Shown piece after piece: positions 8,252 to 16,851 of a stretch of DNA of 44,069 bases. Numbering within the stretch: position 1 is the first letter of the stretch; the number at the start of each line of letters is the position of its first letter. This DNA is from a virus. The translations under genes were made by a program, and so were the position numbers. The stretch spans positions 1 through 44,069 of the IMG/VR virus record IMGVR_UViG_3300020177_000013, one strand, 5' to 3'. The notes under the pieces were generated by a model. The model saw nothing but the letters and a program-made list of their open reading frames with translations, was not told where the DNA came from and searched no databases.

Positions 8252-11200
8252 TTATTTTTTAACTATAGTTATACTAAACCCAAATGATTCAGTAAACCCT
8301 GTCCTTTTGTTATATATTAGGCTCAGATCAAATAGGTTGGTATTAAGTAGCTTTGATCCAACCGCCGTGTTAATAGTTAATCCGCTGGCTGCCTTTTCCG
8401 AATTTGTTAATGCAGCAGTTGAATAATTTAACGGTAGATTTTCTCTAGTACTCTTAACGTAAAAATCAACATTTGCTATTTTGTATAATTGTAAGATATT
8501 TTGTCTAATGTATCTTTCAACATCATCATCTAAAGTTTCAATATCTGCATAACTAAATTCAGGCTTAATATACTTTTTAAACTGTTCTTTAATAGGTCCA
8601 AAGAGATACTCAATTAGTCTCTTCTGAATAAACATATAGAACTTAACATAAGTATCATTTTCCTCTGTCATAAAGTTACCTTCTATAAGAGACGGTTGTT
8701 TAATAGCATCTTTAATAAATTCCTCAGAATGTATAAAAGTTTCAAGTTCAATTTGTTGTGGGACCTTTAAATACTTAGAACCAAAGAATGATTTTCTTTC
8801 AGTCATTGCTCTTGTACCAATAACTGATTGTATTTGGGATTTATCAATACTCTTTCTAAAATATGCAGGTTCCCAGTTTGAAGAGAATGTATAAAAATCT
8901 CTACTAAAAATACCTACTTCATTAATAAGTGGATATAAACTTAAGTATGCGCTATCAGTAGAAAGCTCTAATACTGTTGAAGGATCTTCCTCATTAACTT
9001 TATGATAAAAAAGATTTCTAATTTGTCCAAACCTTTCAGTGTCGCTACTATTGAATTGTGTGTTTGCATATCTACACAACTCCATAACTTTATACTTGTA
9101 AACTTCATCAGGTATTGGACCACCTGTACTACCCGTTCCAGTACTACCCGTTCCAGTGCTACCTGTTCCAGTAGATGTATCAAAGTCAATATTAATATAA
9201 GGGTCTCTAAAGAAGAATATATCTAACGAAGTTGGCTCATAATAACCGGCATGTCTACCAATAGGTGTAACTCTAGGTTTAGTTTGTAATGATAAGTCAT
9301 ATCCAATAATATCAGTCAAGTTAAACACTGTAGGTTTGGCAGGATCCGGTAAGACACCAATGTATACAGATTTAATAATATCTTCTTGTGCTCTAAGTTC
9401 AATAGAAAATGTTTGTGCTAAATCTCCATTATTATCTAGGATCCTATTACCTTCTTTATCAATAGTTTCATAGACAATATTAGGTGCACCTTGATTAACA
9501 TTTTTAAAAATAGAAGCAAAGCCAACATCGGTTAATCTAGACGTATATGCATTAAAACCGCCGCCGACCGTAAAGTAACTTGATTCTAATAACTCCAACG
9601 AACTAGGGGTTGGGCCACCAGGTATATAAGGGGACCCGTTAAGAGTAATGGTTGTAGCAAAAAACTGTGAATCAGAAACAACCCTCTGTATTCCACTAAT
9701 CTCATATATGTCGGATCCAATTTCAAATTTTATTGGATTAAATTGTCCATCACTACCTATTGTAATATCACGCAAAAATCTAGGAGGTATACCATTTACA
9801 TCAACCACACCCTGTACAAGATAGGCTTGTACCGTAGGATTAAATGAAGTAGCTAAAAAGCTTATTGCACCCTGTACGATACCACGCTCATATAAATATC
9901 CTTGTCCTGATACCTGGATAGGTTGGCAGTCTTGTGTTTGATAATCACTTTCAAATGAATACAAAACCGTTCTATCAATACTCTGTGAACCCTTATTAAC
10001 ACACTTGTTTTCTAGTGTAAGAAAGATTAACATTACAACAGTTTTCCACTTATCATTCTTGATAAATTTAATTTGTGTCTCAGGCTTATCAGGTGCATTT
10101 GGTATAAGCATTACCGAAAACCTATAATCATTAAATCTACCATCATTAACATATGATAATGATTTTGCATTAAAGTTAGGTTTCTTGTTTATATCTGCTT
10201 TTGGTTTTGCAATTATTCTAACACCTCTTAAAAAAGCTTCAGCAAAATTCTTTTCATCGCCTCCACTAAATCTCCCATATCTAAGTTGCTTATCTATTAA
10301 GTTTATCTGACCGCCGGTAGTAAACTTATCAACTATAAAGTAATCATTAAAGTAATCCTTGTCAATTTTCTGGAATGTACCTGGTGAATATACTGAACCT
10401 GTGAAAGGATTTTCTTCAGTAGAATCTACTGGTGCATTATCTATATAACTCCATGAACTCTTAATGGCTTCATTATCAAAATAATCAGGAAACTCACATA
10501 AGTAATACCATTCATGTGTGAAGCCTAGTGGATCTTGCCCTATAGAATATTTTGACGGCGCAAAATTATTTTGCCCGAATGCTTCGCTTAAGTTTAAACT
10601 ATACGGAAGATTTCTAACATTCTTACCGTCATTTAAGTATGACCATTTGTTTATGTAAGGGATTACTCTAGATGCAACGGCCTGTTGTTTTAAATAGTTT
10701 TCTTCAAGCCTATCATACTCAGAATTAATAATAGAATCAAAAGATTGATCTGGATCTGAGTCTTTTAGCAATCCTATAAGTGTAGCAAAGCCACCATCAT
10801 CATAATAAAACTCTCTAATTTCAGGATTACTTCGCCCAAATAAGCTATTTTTGTAGTAGTATTCTTCATAAGATAGCTCACCCATTTGGCTAAACATTGT
10901 GCTATAGAAATCATAGTCAAAATCTCTTATAGGAAATATTGAAAATCTACCAAACGAAGGTCTATAATCAGAATACAGTGCAACTTGACCACTTCGCGTA
11001 GTTTCAATTTGATTATCGTTAAGAGTTATAATTACATTCGTGTCAATATTATTATAACCAATAATTTTACCACTACTGTTTTTTATCGGCTCCTCTAAAT
11101 AAGGCACCCAATCACCTATCTGGGCAAATCCATCTTTAGACTGAACATAGTTACCTTTTACGAACCGATCCTGATCTCCTGCTGTAACTTTAAGTAAAGA

Positions 11201-12883
11201 ACCGGTTACGTCATTTCCACCTACAAAGTTTTCATTAGGATTATTTACCGATGTTGATGGGTAGGTTGATATAGCATTAACCATTAACGGATAATCAGTA
11301 AAATCTAATTCAAAATTAAGTCTATTAAATCTTGATCCACTAAATCTTGACTCTACATAAACCGTATCATTATTATATGAAGCTTCAAAGAATCTCTTCT
11401 CTTTAGGTATACCTATATTTATAGCATTTGTTATGGCTTTTGCAATTTCTTGCGGGGTTCCATTAGGATTAAAGAAATGATATTTACTTTGTCCTACATT
11501 AGGTACTTCGATTGAACTAGCAGCCACTTCACCAACTCTATTATTGCTATCATAAAAAGTAATCTTAAAACCATCCACTAATTCATTAGTAATCTTAAAG
11601 CTACATGTTGATTGCCCTTTTCTCTGTATTATGCTAGCATTGGCATAGGTATCAGGTGTTTTAAACCCTGCAAGTTTTGATATATCAATCGTTTTGTCAA
11701 ACAATCTTATTTGATTATTTCCCCAAGTTGAACCCTTCTTGATAGTATGAAAGTCGTTATTCTTATCTTTAACATAAAATATGGATTCAACTTCATTAAC
11801 TCTATTAGGGGTGGGTAGACCAGTAACGGTTGTAGTTTTTGAAGGGTCAAGAAAAACTAATACACCGTTACTATTTTCAATCTCAAACGGCGTGTTTAAT
11901 TGTTCAGATACTTCTTGGATAGTTTTAATTTTCGGTAGCTGTGTCTTTTCGGTATTCTTAAAGAAGCCTTCTCCTGATATATCAAACCTACCTTCTTCTA
12001 CTTCATTTACATATAATCCAAAATATCTATTAATAGAATAATCAGGCGCGTCTTTATCGGAAAACAAAAATTCAAGGTTAATTAAGTTTGCTAAAAGAAC
12101 ACCGTTTCTTTCAAATCCTTGAGTAAAGAAAAATTCATTTTGAATAATCGTTGAATCCTGTGCAACAAGATCATCGTATGAATAGCTACCTGCTGAGGTA
12201 AAGCCACCTTTCTTATAATTAATACCATTCCACTGTATCGGTTCATCCTTTCTCCAGCTAACGGTCAACGGCGACTTAGGGAACGATTCTAGGTTACGGT
12301 AATTTCTAATATAAGATCCAAGTAAACTATTAGAGCTTAAGTCAAATGTTTTAATTGCTGTACAATTCTCTAATACATTTTTTGTAAAATTAGCTGATGT
12401 TTGTGCATTAAGATAATCTGCGTTTTCTAATTCAGCATTAATGTTATTAACGGCTGCAGGATTATCAATTCTAAATACAACAAAGTAATTGGGTATTTGT
12501 TCATTTAGCCATAAAGGCGCTAACATACCTAGATCCTCAGTATATGCCAATGAAGACACTGATCTTGTACCGGCTGAATAGAACATTTCATATTGATTCT
12601 GATACTGAGATAAGACCGAAACGTCTTGATATTCTTGGAAAACTTCGTAAGCTAAATCGGTAGGAAATTTACCGCCTTGAAAAAATCTAAAGACATCTTT
12701 ATCATAAGTATCCTTTCCACTTATCTTAAATGCTTTAAATGTAGAAGATGCCAATTCAGTATTTGCACTGAATGATTCTAAGTAAAGATTATCGCCGTTA
12801 CTAACTAACTTAACATTAGCTGTTAATTTAGGATTAGTTCTAACAATACTATACGATGCTTTGTCAAAAAGTCTTTCGGCCAT
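8252..12883 (-). CDS. Very large virion structural protein (1543 aa), baseplate or fibre associated
   Basis: I do not recognise this as a named family. It is a large mixed alpha/beta protein with many aromatic and Asn/Asp-rich stretches, no signal peptide and no membrane segment. Near residue 1238 it carries three copies of a five-residue GTGST-type repeat, encoded by an exact or near-exact 15-bp DNA repeat, which probably forms a flexible surface linker. The C-terminal third (after about residue 1300) is more helical, with RYIRQNILQLYKIANVDFYV. Its place between wedge genes and the collagen tail fibre suggests a baseplate-fibre connector or tail appendage. Its promoter at 12899-12909 lies in the loop of a 10-bp inverted repeat. 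Confidence 0.6.
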   Translation of the reverse strand: MAERLFDKASYSIVRTNPKLTANVKLVSNGDNLYLESFSANTELASSTFKAFKISGKDTYDKDVFRFFQGGKFPTDLAYEVFQEYQDVSVLSQYQNQYEMFYSAGTRSVSSLAYTEDLGMLAPLWLNEQIPNYFVVFRIDNPAAVNNINAELENADYLNAQTSANFTKNVLENCTAIKTFDLSSNSLLGSYIRNYRNLESFPKSPLTVSWRKDEPIQWNGINYKKGGFTSAGSYSYDDLVAQDSTIIQNEFFFTQGFERNGVLLANLINLEFLFSDKDAPDYSINRYFGLYVNEVEEGRFDISGEGFFKNTEKTQLPKIKTIQEVSEQLNTPFEIENSNGVLVFLDPSKTTTVTGLPTPNRVNEVESIFYVKDKNNDFHTIKKGSTWGNNQIRLFDKTIDISKLAGFKTPDTYANASIIQRKGQSTCSFKITNELVDGFKITFYDSNNRVGEVAASSIEVPNVGQSKYHFFNPNGTPQEIAKAITNAINIGIPKEKRFFEASYNNDTVYVESRFSGSRFNRLNFELDFTDYPLMVNAISTYPSTSVNNPNENFVGGNDVTGSLLKVTAGDQDRFVKGNYVQSKDGFAQIGDWVPYLEEPIKNSSGKIIGYNNIDTNVIITLNDNQIETTRSGQVALYSDYRPSFGRFSIFPIRDFDYDFYSTMFSQMGELSYEEYYYKNSLFGRSNPEIREFYYDDGGFATLIGLLKDSDPDQSFDSIINSEYDRLEENYLKQQAVASRVIPYINKWSYLNDGKNVRNLPYSLNLSEAFGQNNFAPSKYSIGQDPLGFTHEWYYLCEFPDYFDNEAIKSSWSYIDNAPVDSTEENPFTGSVYSPGTFQKIDKDYFNDYFIVDKFTTGGQINLIDKQLRYGRFSGGDEKNFAEAFLRGVRIIAKPKADINKKPNFNAKSLSYVNDGRFNDYRFSVMLIPNAPDKPETQIKFIKNDKWKTVVMLIFLTLENKCVNKGSQSIDRTVLYSFESDYQTQDCQPIQVSGQGYLYERGIVQGAISFLATSFNPTVQAYLVQGVVDVNGIPPRFLRDITIGSDGQFNPIKFEIGSDIYEISGIQRVVSDSQFFATTITLNGSPYIPGGPTPSSLELLESSYFTVGGGFNAYTSRLTDVGFASIFKNVNQGAPNIVYETIDKEGNRILDNNGDLAQTFSIELRAQEDIIKSVYIGVLPDPAKPTVFNLTDIIGYDLSLQTKPRVTPIGRHAGYYEPTSLDIFFFRDPYINIDFDTSTGTGSTGTGSTGTGSTGGPIPDEVYKYKVMELCRYANTQFNSSDTERFGQIRNLFYHKVNEEDPSTVLELSTDSAYLSLYPLINEVGIFSRDFYTFSSNWEPAYFRKSIDKSQIQSVIGTRAMTERKSFFGSKYLKVPQQIELETFIHSEEFIKDAIKQPSLIEGNFMTEENDTYVKFYMFIQKRLIEYLFGPIKEQFKKYIKPEFSYADIETLDDDVERYIRQNILQLYKIANVDFYVKSTRENLPLNYSTAALTNSEKAASGLTINTAVGSKLLNTNLFDLSLIYNKRTGFTESFGFSITIVKK
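9126..9170 (-). repeat. Three 15-bp tandem repeats encoding GTGST units
   Basis: Units at 9126-9140, 9141-9155 and 9156-9170. The first two are identical and the third differs at two bases. In the frame of the 1543-residue protein they encode repeated G-T-G-S-T. Exact multiples of three keep the frame open, so copy number could vary without breaking the gene. Confidence 0.85.
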
Positions 12884-12886
12884 TTA

Positions 12887-12929
12887 ATTTTCACTTTTTT
12901 TATTTATTCACCAAGATGGAAGTGAAAAT
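12887..12929 (-). promoter_or_regulatory. Late promoter box inside a hairpin loop, upstream of the 1543-aa gene
   Basis: A perfect 10-bp inverted repeat has arms at 12887-12896 and 12920-12929 (minus-strand arms ATTTTCACTT and AAGTGAAAAT) separated by 23 bases. The loop contains the box GAATAAATAAA (12899-12909). The 3' arm ends four bases before the ATG at 12883. An RNA reading through from upstream would fold and bury the initiation region; an RNA started at the box would lack the 5' arm. Confidence 0.6.
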
Positions 12930-12935
12930 CAAAGA

Positions 12936-15900
12936 TTAAAAGGAACTGCCTTCTTGCGCAAACCCTTGCGTTATACCACCACGGCTAGAAGATCCACCAG
13001 ATCTAACAACATCATTTACTCTAGTGGCAGTAACAGAAGGGCTTAACTTAGTTAAAACTTTTTCTAAATCATTTAAACCTTTGGTAACTGTCTTTGATGG
13101 GAATACATCTAAATTAAGGTTATCTGAACGGAATTTAGCAAACACCTCAACATCATATTGATAGACATCCTGATTATCAGGGAATATATCAAATCCTATT
13201 CTTTTTGCATAAGTAACATTAACCGTTGAACCTGTACTATCACCTGCAATATTTCCAAATCCACCTGCACTACCAGAACCAGTTCCAAAGTAATCGGTCA
13301 TTCTATATTGAAATACCATCGGGATATTTATAGAATTCTGTTGACCAAATCCAACAATCGTAGCAGACTGTATTGAATCACCACCTACTTGAATATTGTT
13401 ATGGTCATCTGAAGAAATGAACAGATAAGATCCGCAACTTTCTTTACCTAAAGTATATTGATCAAATGTTTCAAACGCAGTTTTAACATTTCTACTATAC
13501 CCAGCGCCGCCATTAACACTTTTTAATGCAATAAGAGATGATGCGGTCAATGAAGGGCTAGGTTGAATTAATTGACCTGTTGTAAAGCTTTGCCCAGCTA
13601 AAGCACCTGTAGTTGTTAATGTTTCTAATTCAACAATATTTTCATTTAGGTAAATTGCCTGTTGCTTCCCCTTTGCCTGATCAGACTGTAATGGAATAAA
13701 TTTTGAATGTCTAAATAAAACATTAGCAGTACCATTACCGTTAGAAGTACAATCTAAAGCACCTGGTATAGGGTCTCCTACATTTCCTAATGTTGTAGTA
13801 TCTCCTGTAAATTGGATATATGCAGCTCTAAATGCATCCAAATTTTGTATATATGGGTGAGTAATATGAATCTCTAGTGTTTCGTCACCAGTAGCAATTG
13901 GGTAAGTCCCTGCGGTTGTTGGTGCACCAGTAGCATCAAACCCACCACCCCAAATAAATTCAGCCGGATCAATTGAAACTGTCCCTGTATCTCTACCGTA
14001 GAAATTTTCAGCAGAATCTAAATTAAATGTAAAGTCATTGTCTGGGTTGCGGTAATTGTAAAAGTTTTCCTCAGAAGAAACATCGCTATATCTACTATTA
14101 ATAAATTGATTTTTATTCTGTGTTGATTGGAAAGGTGCTAAAGATGTGGTCTGACCGTAACTCCAGTTACCATCCACAGTAGGATTAGTCAAAAGAACCG
14201 GTGTTAGGTCATATTTTCTAACAGTATTATAATCAGCATCGTCTGAAGTAAACGTTGCAACACCACTACTTTGATTAACCGAACTGTTATCTAACCATGA
14301 ATAAGTAGCAGGTAAAATAGTACTACCCCCAGTTACCTCACTTATTGTGTAATTAGGATTTTCTGATTGTTTAACCATGCGGCCTCTGTTACCGGCAATC
14401 CTAGAAATTAATCTTAGTCCAGTTTGTTCATTATTGGCTAAGTTAATAAAGAATGTTTTAGATATAATAGCCCCTCTAGGATCATCTAGGTTAGATACTT
14501 CTTGGGAATAAAAACCAGCAAAAACTTTAGTTAAAGAATTTCTCTTAAGGTTAGTTACATTACCTTGATCATCAATTAAAGTAACAACCAAATTACCTTG
14601 AGCATTTCTAAGTATTTCAGCAAACTCGTCTAAACGATTTTGCATTTCTTGTAGCTTAGTAAATAGATCAATTGGCGTTTGGTTCTCAGATAAGAAACCT
14701 GATGCAATAACCGGTGTTGAGTGAGCAAAATAAGTTTCGTTTGCAGTAAATGAACTACTTAAATGCTGGTCAATACCTTTTGCATTTAGATCTTCTTCAA
14801 GACTTACTTTAGCCAAATCTTGTTGGTTCTGATTTAGTATTGCCTCGGTTGCATTATCCGAACTTAAGTCAGCTGGGAATTGAATTATAACTGGATTAGA
14901 CCAAGAACTCTCTAATGGGTTTGATGGCCATCCTGCTTCACTTATTGATTTAACCTGTACCTCTACCTGTTCACCCTTTCTAATTGGTATGTCTAACTGG
15001 TTAATATTTACTGAATCTGCATTATCTGCATCAATTGCAATCCATTCATATGTACCTGTGATTGGGTTTCTTTCTCTAGGCCTAAGGGTACTTTCAACTA
15101 TATTATAATTAGAAAATGCACCTTGGCTTTTTCCAGACCCATCAGTAAAAGTAAACTGATCTACCGGGTTGGCTGCACCATCACTTGATAGGTATCGGTA
15201 TCTTATCTTAAACTTAACGATTGACTGTGTACCGGTAGCTGGTGTAGATTTTTCCTGTGGCATTGGCCAAAAACCTCTAGCCCTATATTTAGGTGTTATG
15301 CTTGATACTGAATTATCTTTAGATTTAGCATCTATCTCCTTTACAACGGATGAATACAGTTGCGCCTGCGAAGATCTCTCTGTAATTAAACCTTGTAATG
15401 CATTCTTATCAGCATCTCTTTCAACCTCAGTAGAATAATTAGTTGTTTGTATCTTTGTTCTACTCTGTGCTATAGCACCATCTAATTCTTTAAGAGTAGC
15501 TTCAATGGTATTCTTTTGATTATTTAAATCTGTTAATTCTATAATTGCTGGAGAATCACTAACTTGCCCATTAATTAACTTAACATTAAAATCGTCAATC
15601 GTCAATTCAGGCGCATTTGGAATAATACCCTCCCTTGTTGTTGGAATCTTATCATCAGCAAAAGATAATAGCATCGAACCAAAATCAATTGCACTCTGTT
15701 GGTAATATTCAGCTAAAGTCTGTTCTACACCTGCGGCATTTATGGTAGTTAATGTATTTGTATAAAATGCACTACCCGGTGACCAATTAACAGATGGAAT
15801 TTTTGAATCTGGATCTATAGGCTTAACGAAAGTAACACATCTTTCATTAAATCCTACCGTTACATCAACCTGTACATTATCTTCTAATGCAGAAGATATT

Positions 15901-16820
15901 TTTAAAATGTCAGCACCAATTCTAATAGGCTCGGATCCTTCAACCAATTCCAATATAACTGTATTTGTACTAGAATCAATTTTAGTAATTCTATATCTTG
16001 TATTAATAGGATCGGTAATAACCTCAAGACTATCTCCTACTGCAAGCTGTACCGTGTCGTCAAAATCGGCCTCTGCATCAGTATAAAAAAGTTTATTTAG
16101 TTTATATTGTTTCTTTTGAGAAGTGACCGTAACACCGTTAATTTCCTCTGTAACAGTGGCATCTGATATTCTAACGACGCTGAAGTTGCCAGTATATCTT
16201 TTAACTCTAGGTGGTAGATCAACAACAGCTTCATCCAATACATATGAAATATTTCTCTCTACAATTTGTTGTAAAAAGGTATCATAATTAATGTCTGCCC
16301 GACCTTCAAAATTATTAGTAAAGTAATTAACTTTAGCTTGTGTATTGGTATTAAGAATAAATCTTTGTATGATTGCTCTTTCAGTATCAATAGGTACCTG
16401 TCCAGTTAAATCAAATGAAATGTATAAGAGTGGGTTGATTAACTCTTCAAAAAACCAATTAGGTTTAATGTTAAAGTTTTCAATTGAATTAATAGATGTT
16501 AAGCTATTTGCTTCTGTTGGTAACTTTGCTAAAACTAATTTTCTAAATGTACCATCGGAAAGTCTAATTGAACTGTTCGAACCATTGACATTAGTAATTG
16601 TATTAATATTAGATTGAAGTCTATCTACAGAGTTCTTAAGAAAACCGAAACTAGGAATAGTAACCCTGGAATTTGTACCATCATTATTTTGAATATTGAT
16701 AGTAACCGATTCATTACTAGAAGTAATGGCCTGATTAACCTTCTCAAAACTTTCTAAAGAATTATTGAATAACCTTAAAAGTTCAGGTAAGAGAGTTGAT
16801 ATAGAATTATTTTCAGCCAT
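12936..16820 (-). CDS. Very large structural protein (1294 aa) with fibronectin-like middle
   Basis: The family is not recognised. Residues 1-120 are helical and low complexity (Asn/Ser-rich). A helical coiled stretch lies around residues 430-500 (DLNNQKNTIEATLKELDGAI). Around residues 545-650 a segment with RYRYLSSDG, then VQVKSISEAGWPSNP and SSWSNPVIIQFP, looks like a fibronectin type III module, as seen in tail-tip proteins. Another helical stretch near 690-735 (LFTKLQEMQNRLDEFAEILR) could oligomerise. The C-terminus is Gly/Ser-rich. It lies between two other large structural genes and is probably a baseplate-periphery or tail-fibre-attachment protein. That is inference from size and context. 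Confidence 0.55.
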   Translation of the reverse strand: MAENNSISTLLPELLRLFNNSLESFEKVNQAITSSNESVTINIQNNDGTNSRVTIPSFGFLKNSVDRLQSNINTITNVNGSNSSIRLSDGTFRKLVLAKLPTEANSLTSINSIENFNIKPNWFFEELINPLLYISFDLTGQVPIDTERAIIQRFILNTNTQAKVNYFTNNFEGRADINYDTFLQQIVERNISYVLDEAVVDLPPRVKRYTGNFSVVRISDATVTEEINGVTVTSQKKQYKLNKLFYTDAEADFDDTVQLAVGDSLEVITDPINTRYRITKIDSSTNTVILELVEGSEPIRIGADILKISSALEDNVQVDVTVGFNERCVTFVKPIDPDSKIPSVNWSPGSAFYTNTLTTINAAGVEQTLAEYYQQSAIDFGSMLLSFADDKIPTTREGIIPNAPELTIDDFNVKLINGQVSDSPAIIELTDLNNQKNTIEATLKELDGAIAQSRTKIQTTNYSTEVERDADKNALQGLITERSSQAQLYSSVVKEIDAKSKDNSVSSITPKYRARGFWPMPQEKSTPATGTQSIVKFKIRYRYLSSDGAANPVDQFTFTDGSGKSQGAFSNYNIVESTLRPRERNPITGTYEWIAIDADNADSVNINQLDIPIRKGEQVEVQVKSISEAGWPSNPLESSWSNPVIIQFPADLSSDNATEAILNQNQQDLAKVSLEEDLNAKGIDQHLSSSFTANETYFAHSTPVIASGFLSENQTPIDLFTKLQEMQNRLDEFAEILRNAQGNLVVTLIDDQGNVTNLKRNSLTKVFAGFYSQEVSNLDDPRGAIISKTFFINLANNEQTGLRLISRIAGNRGRMVKQSENPNYTISEVTGGSTILPATYSWLDNSSVNQSSGVATFTSDDADYNTVRKYDLTPVLLTNPTVDGNWSYGQTTSLAPFQSTQNKNQFINSRYSDVSSEENFYNYRNPDNDFTFNLDSAENFYGRDTGTVSIDPAEFIWGGGFDATGAPTTAGTYPIATGDETLEIHITHPYIQNLDAFRAAYIQFTGDTTTLGNVGDPIPGALDCTSNGNGTANVLFRHSKFIPLQSDQAKGKQQAIYLNENIVELETLTTTGALAGQSFTTGQLIQPSPSLTASSLIALKSVNGGAGYSRNVKTAFETFDQYTLGKESCGSYLFISSDDHNNIQVGGDSIQSATIVGFGQQNSINIPMVFQYRMTDYFGTGSGSAGGFGNIAGDSTGSTVNVTYAKRIGFDIFPDNQDVYQYDVEVFAKFRSDNLNLDVFPSKTVTKGLNDLEKVLTKLSPSVTATRVNDVVRSGGSSSRGGITQGFAQEGSSF

Positions 16821-16839
16821 TATTATCTTTACGTTCTTT

Positions 16840-16851
16840 TATTATTTATTT
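16840..16851 (-). promoter_or_regulatory. Late-type promoter box
   Basis: The minus strand reads AAATAAATAATA, overlapping the stop codon region of the 705-residue gene and lying about 20 bases before the ATG at 16820. It fits the AATA[T/A]ATA core but has A where most boxes have G or T first. Confidence 0.45.

Noticed and set aside
8260-8271. Perfect 12-bp palindrome TAACTATAGTTA at the end of the 1543-residue gene
   Set aside because: It lies in the last codons, is AT-rich, lacks any flanking promoter or U-tract, and can arise by chance.
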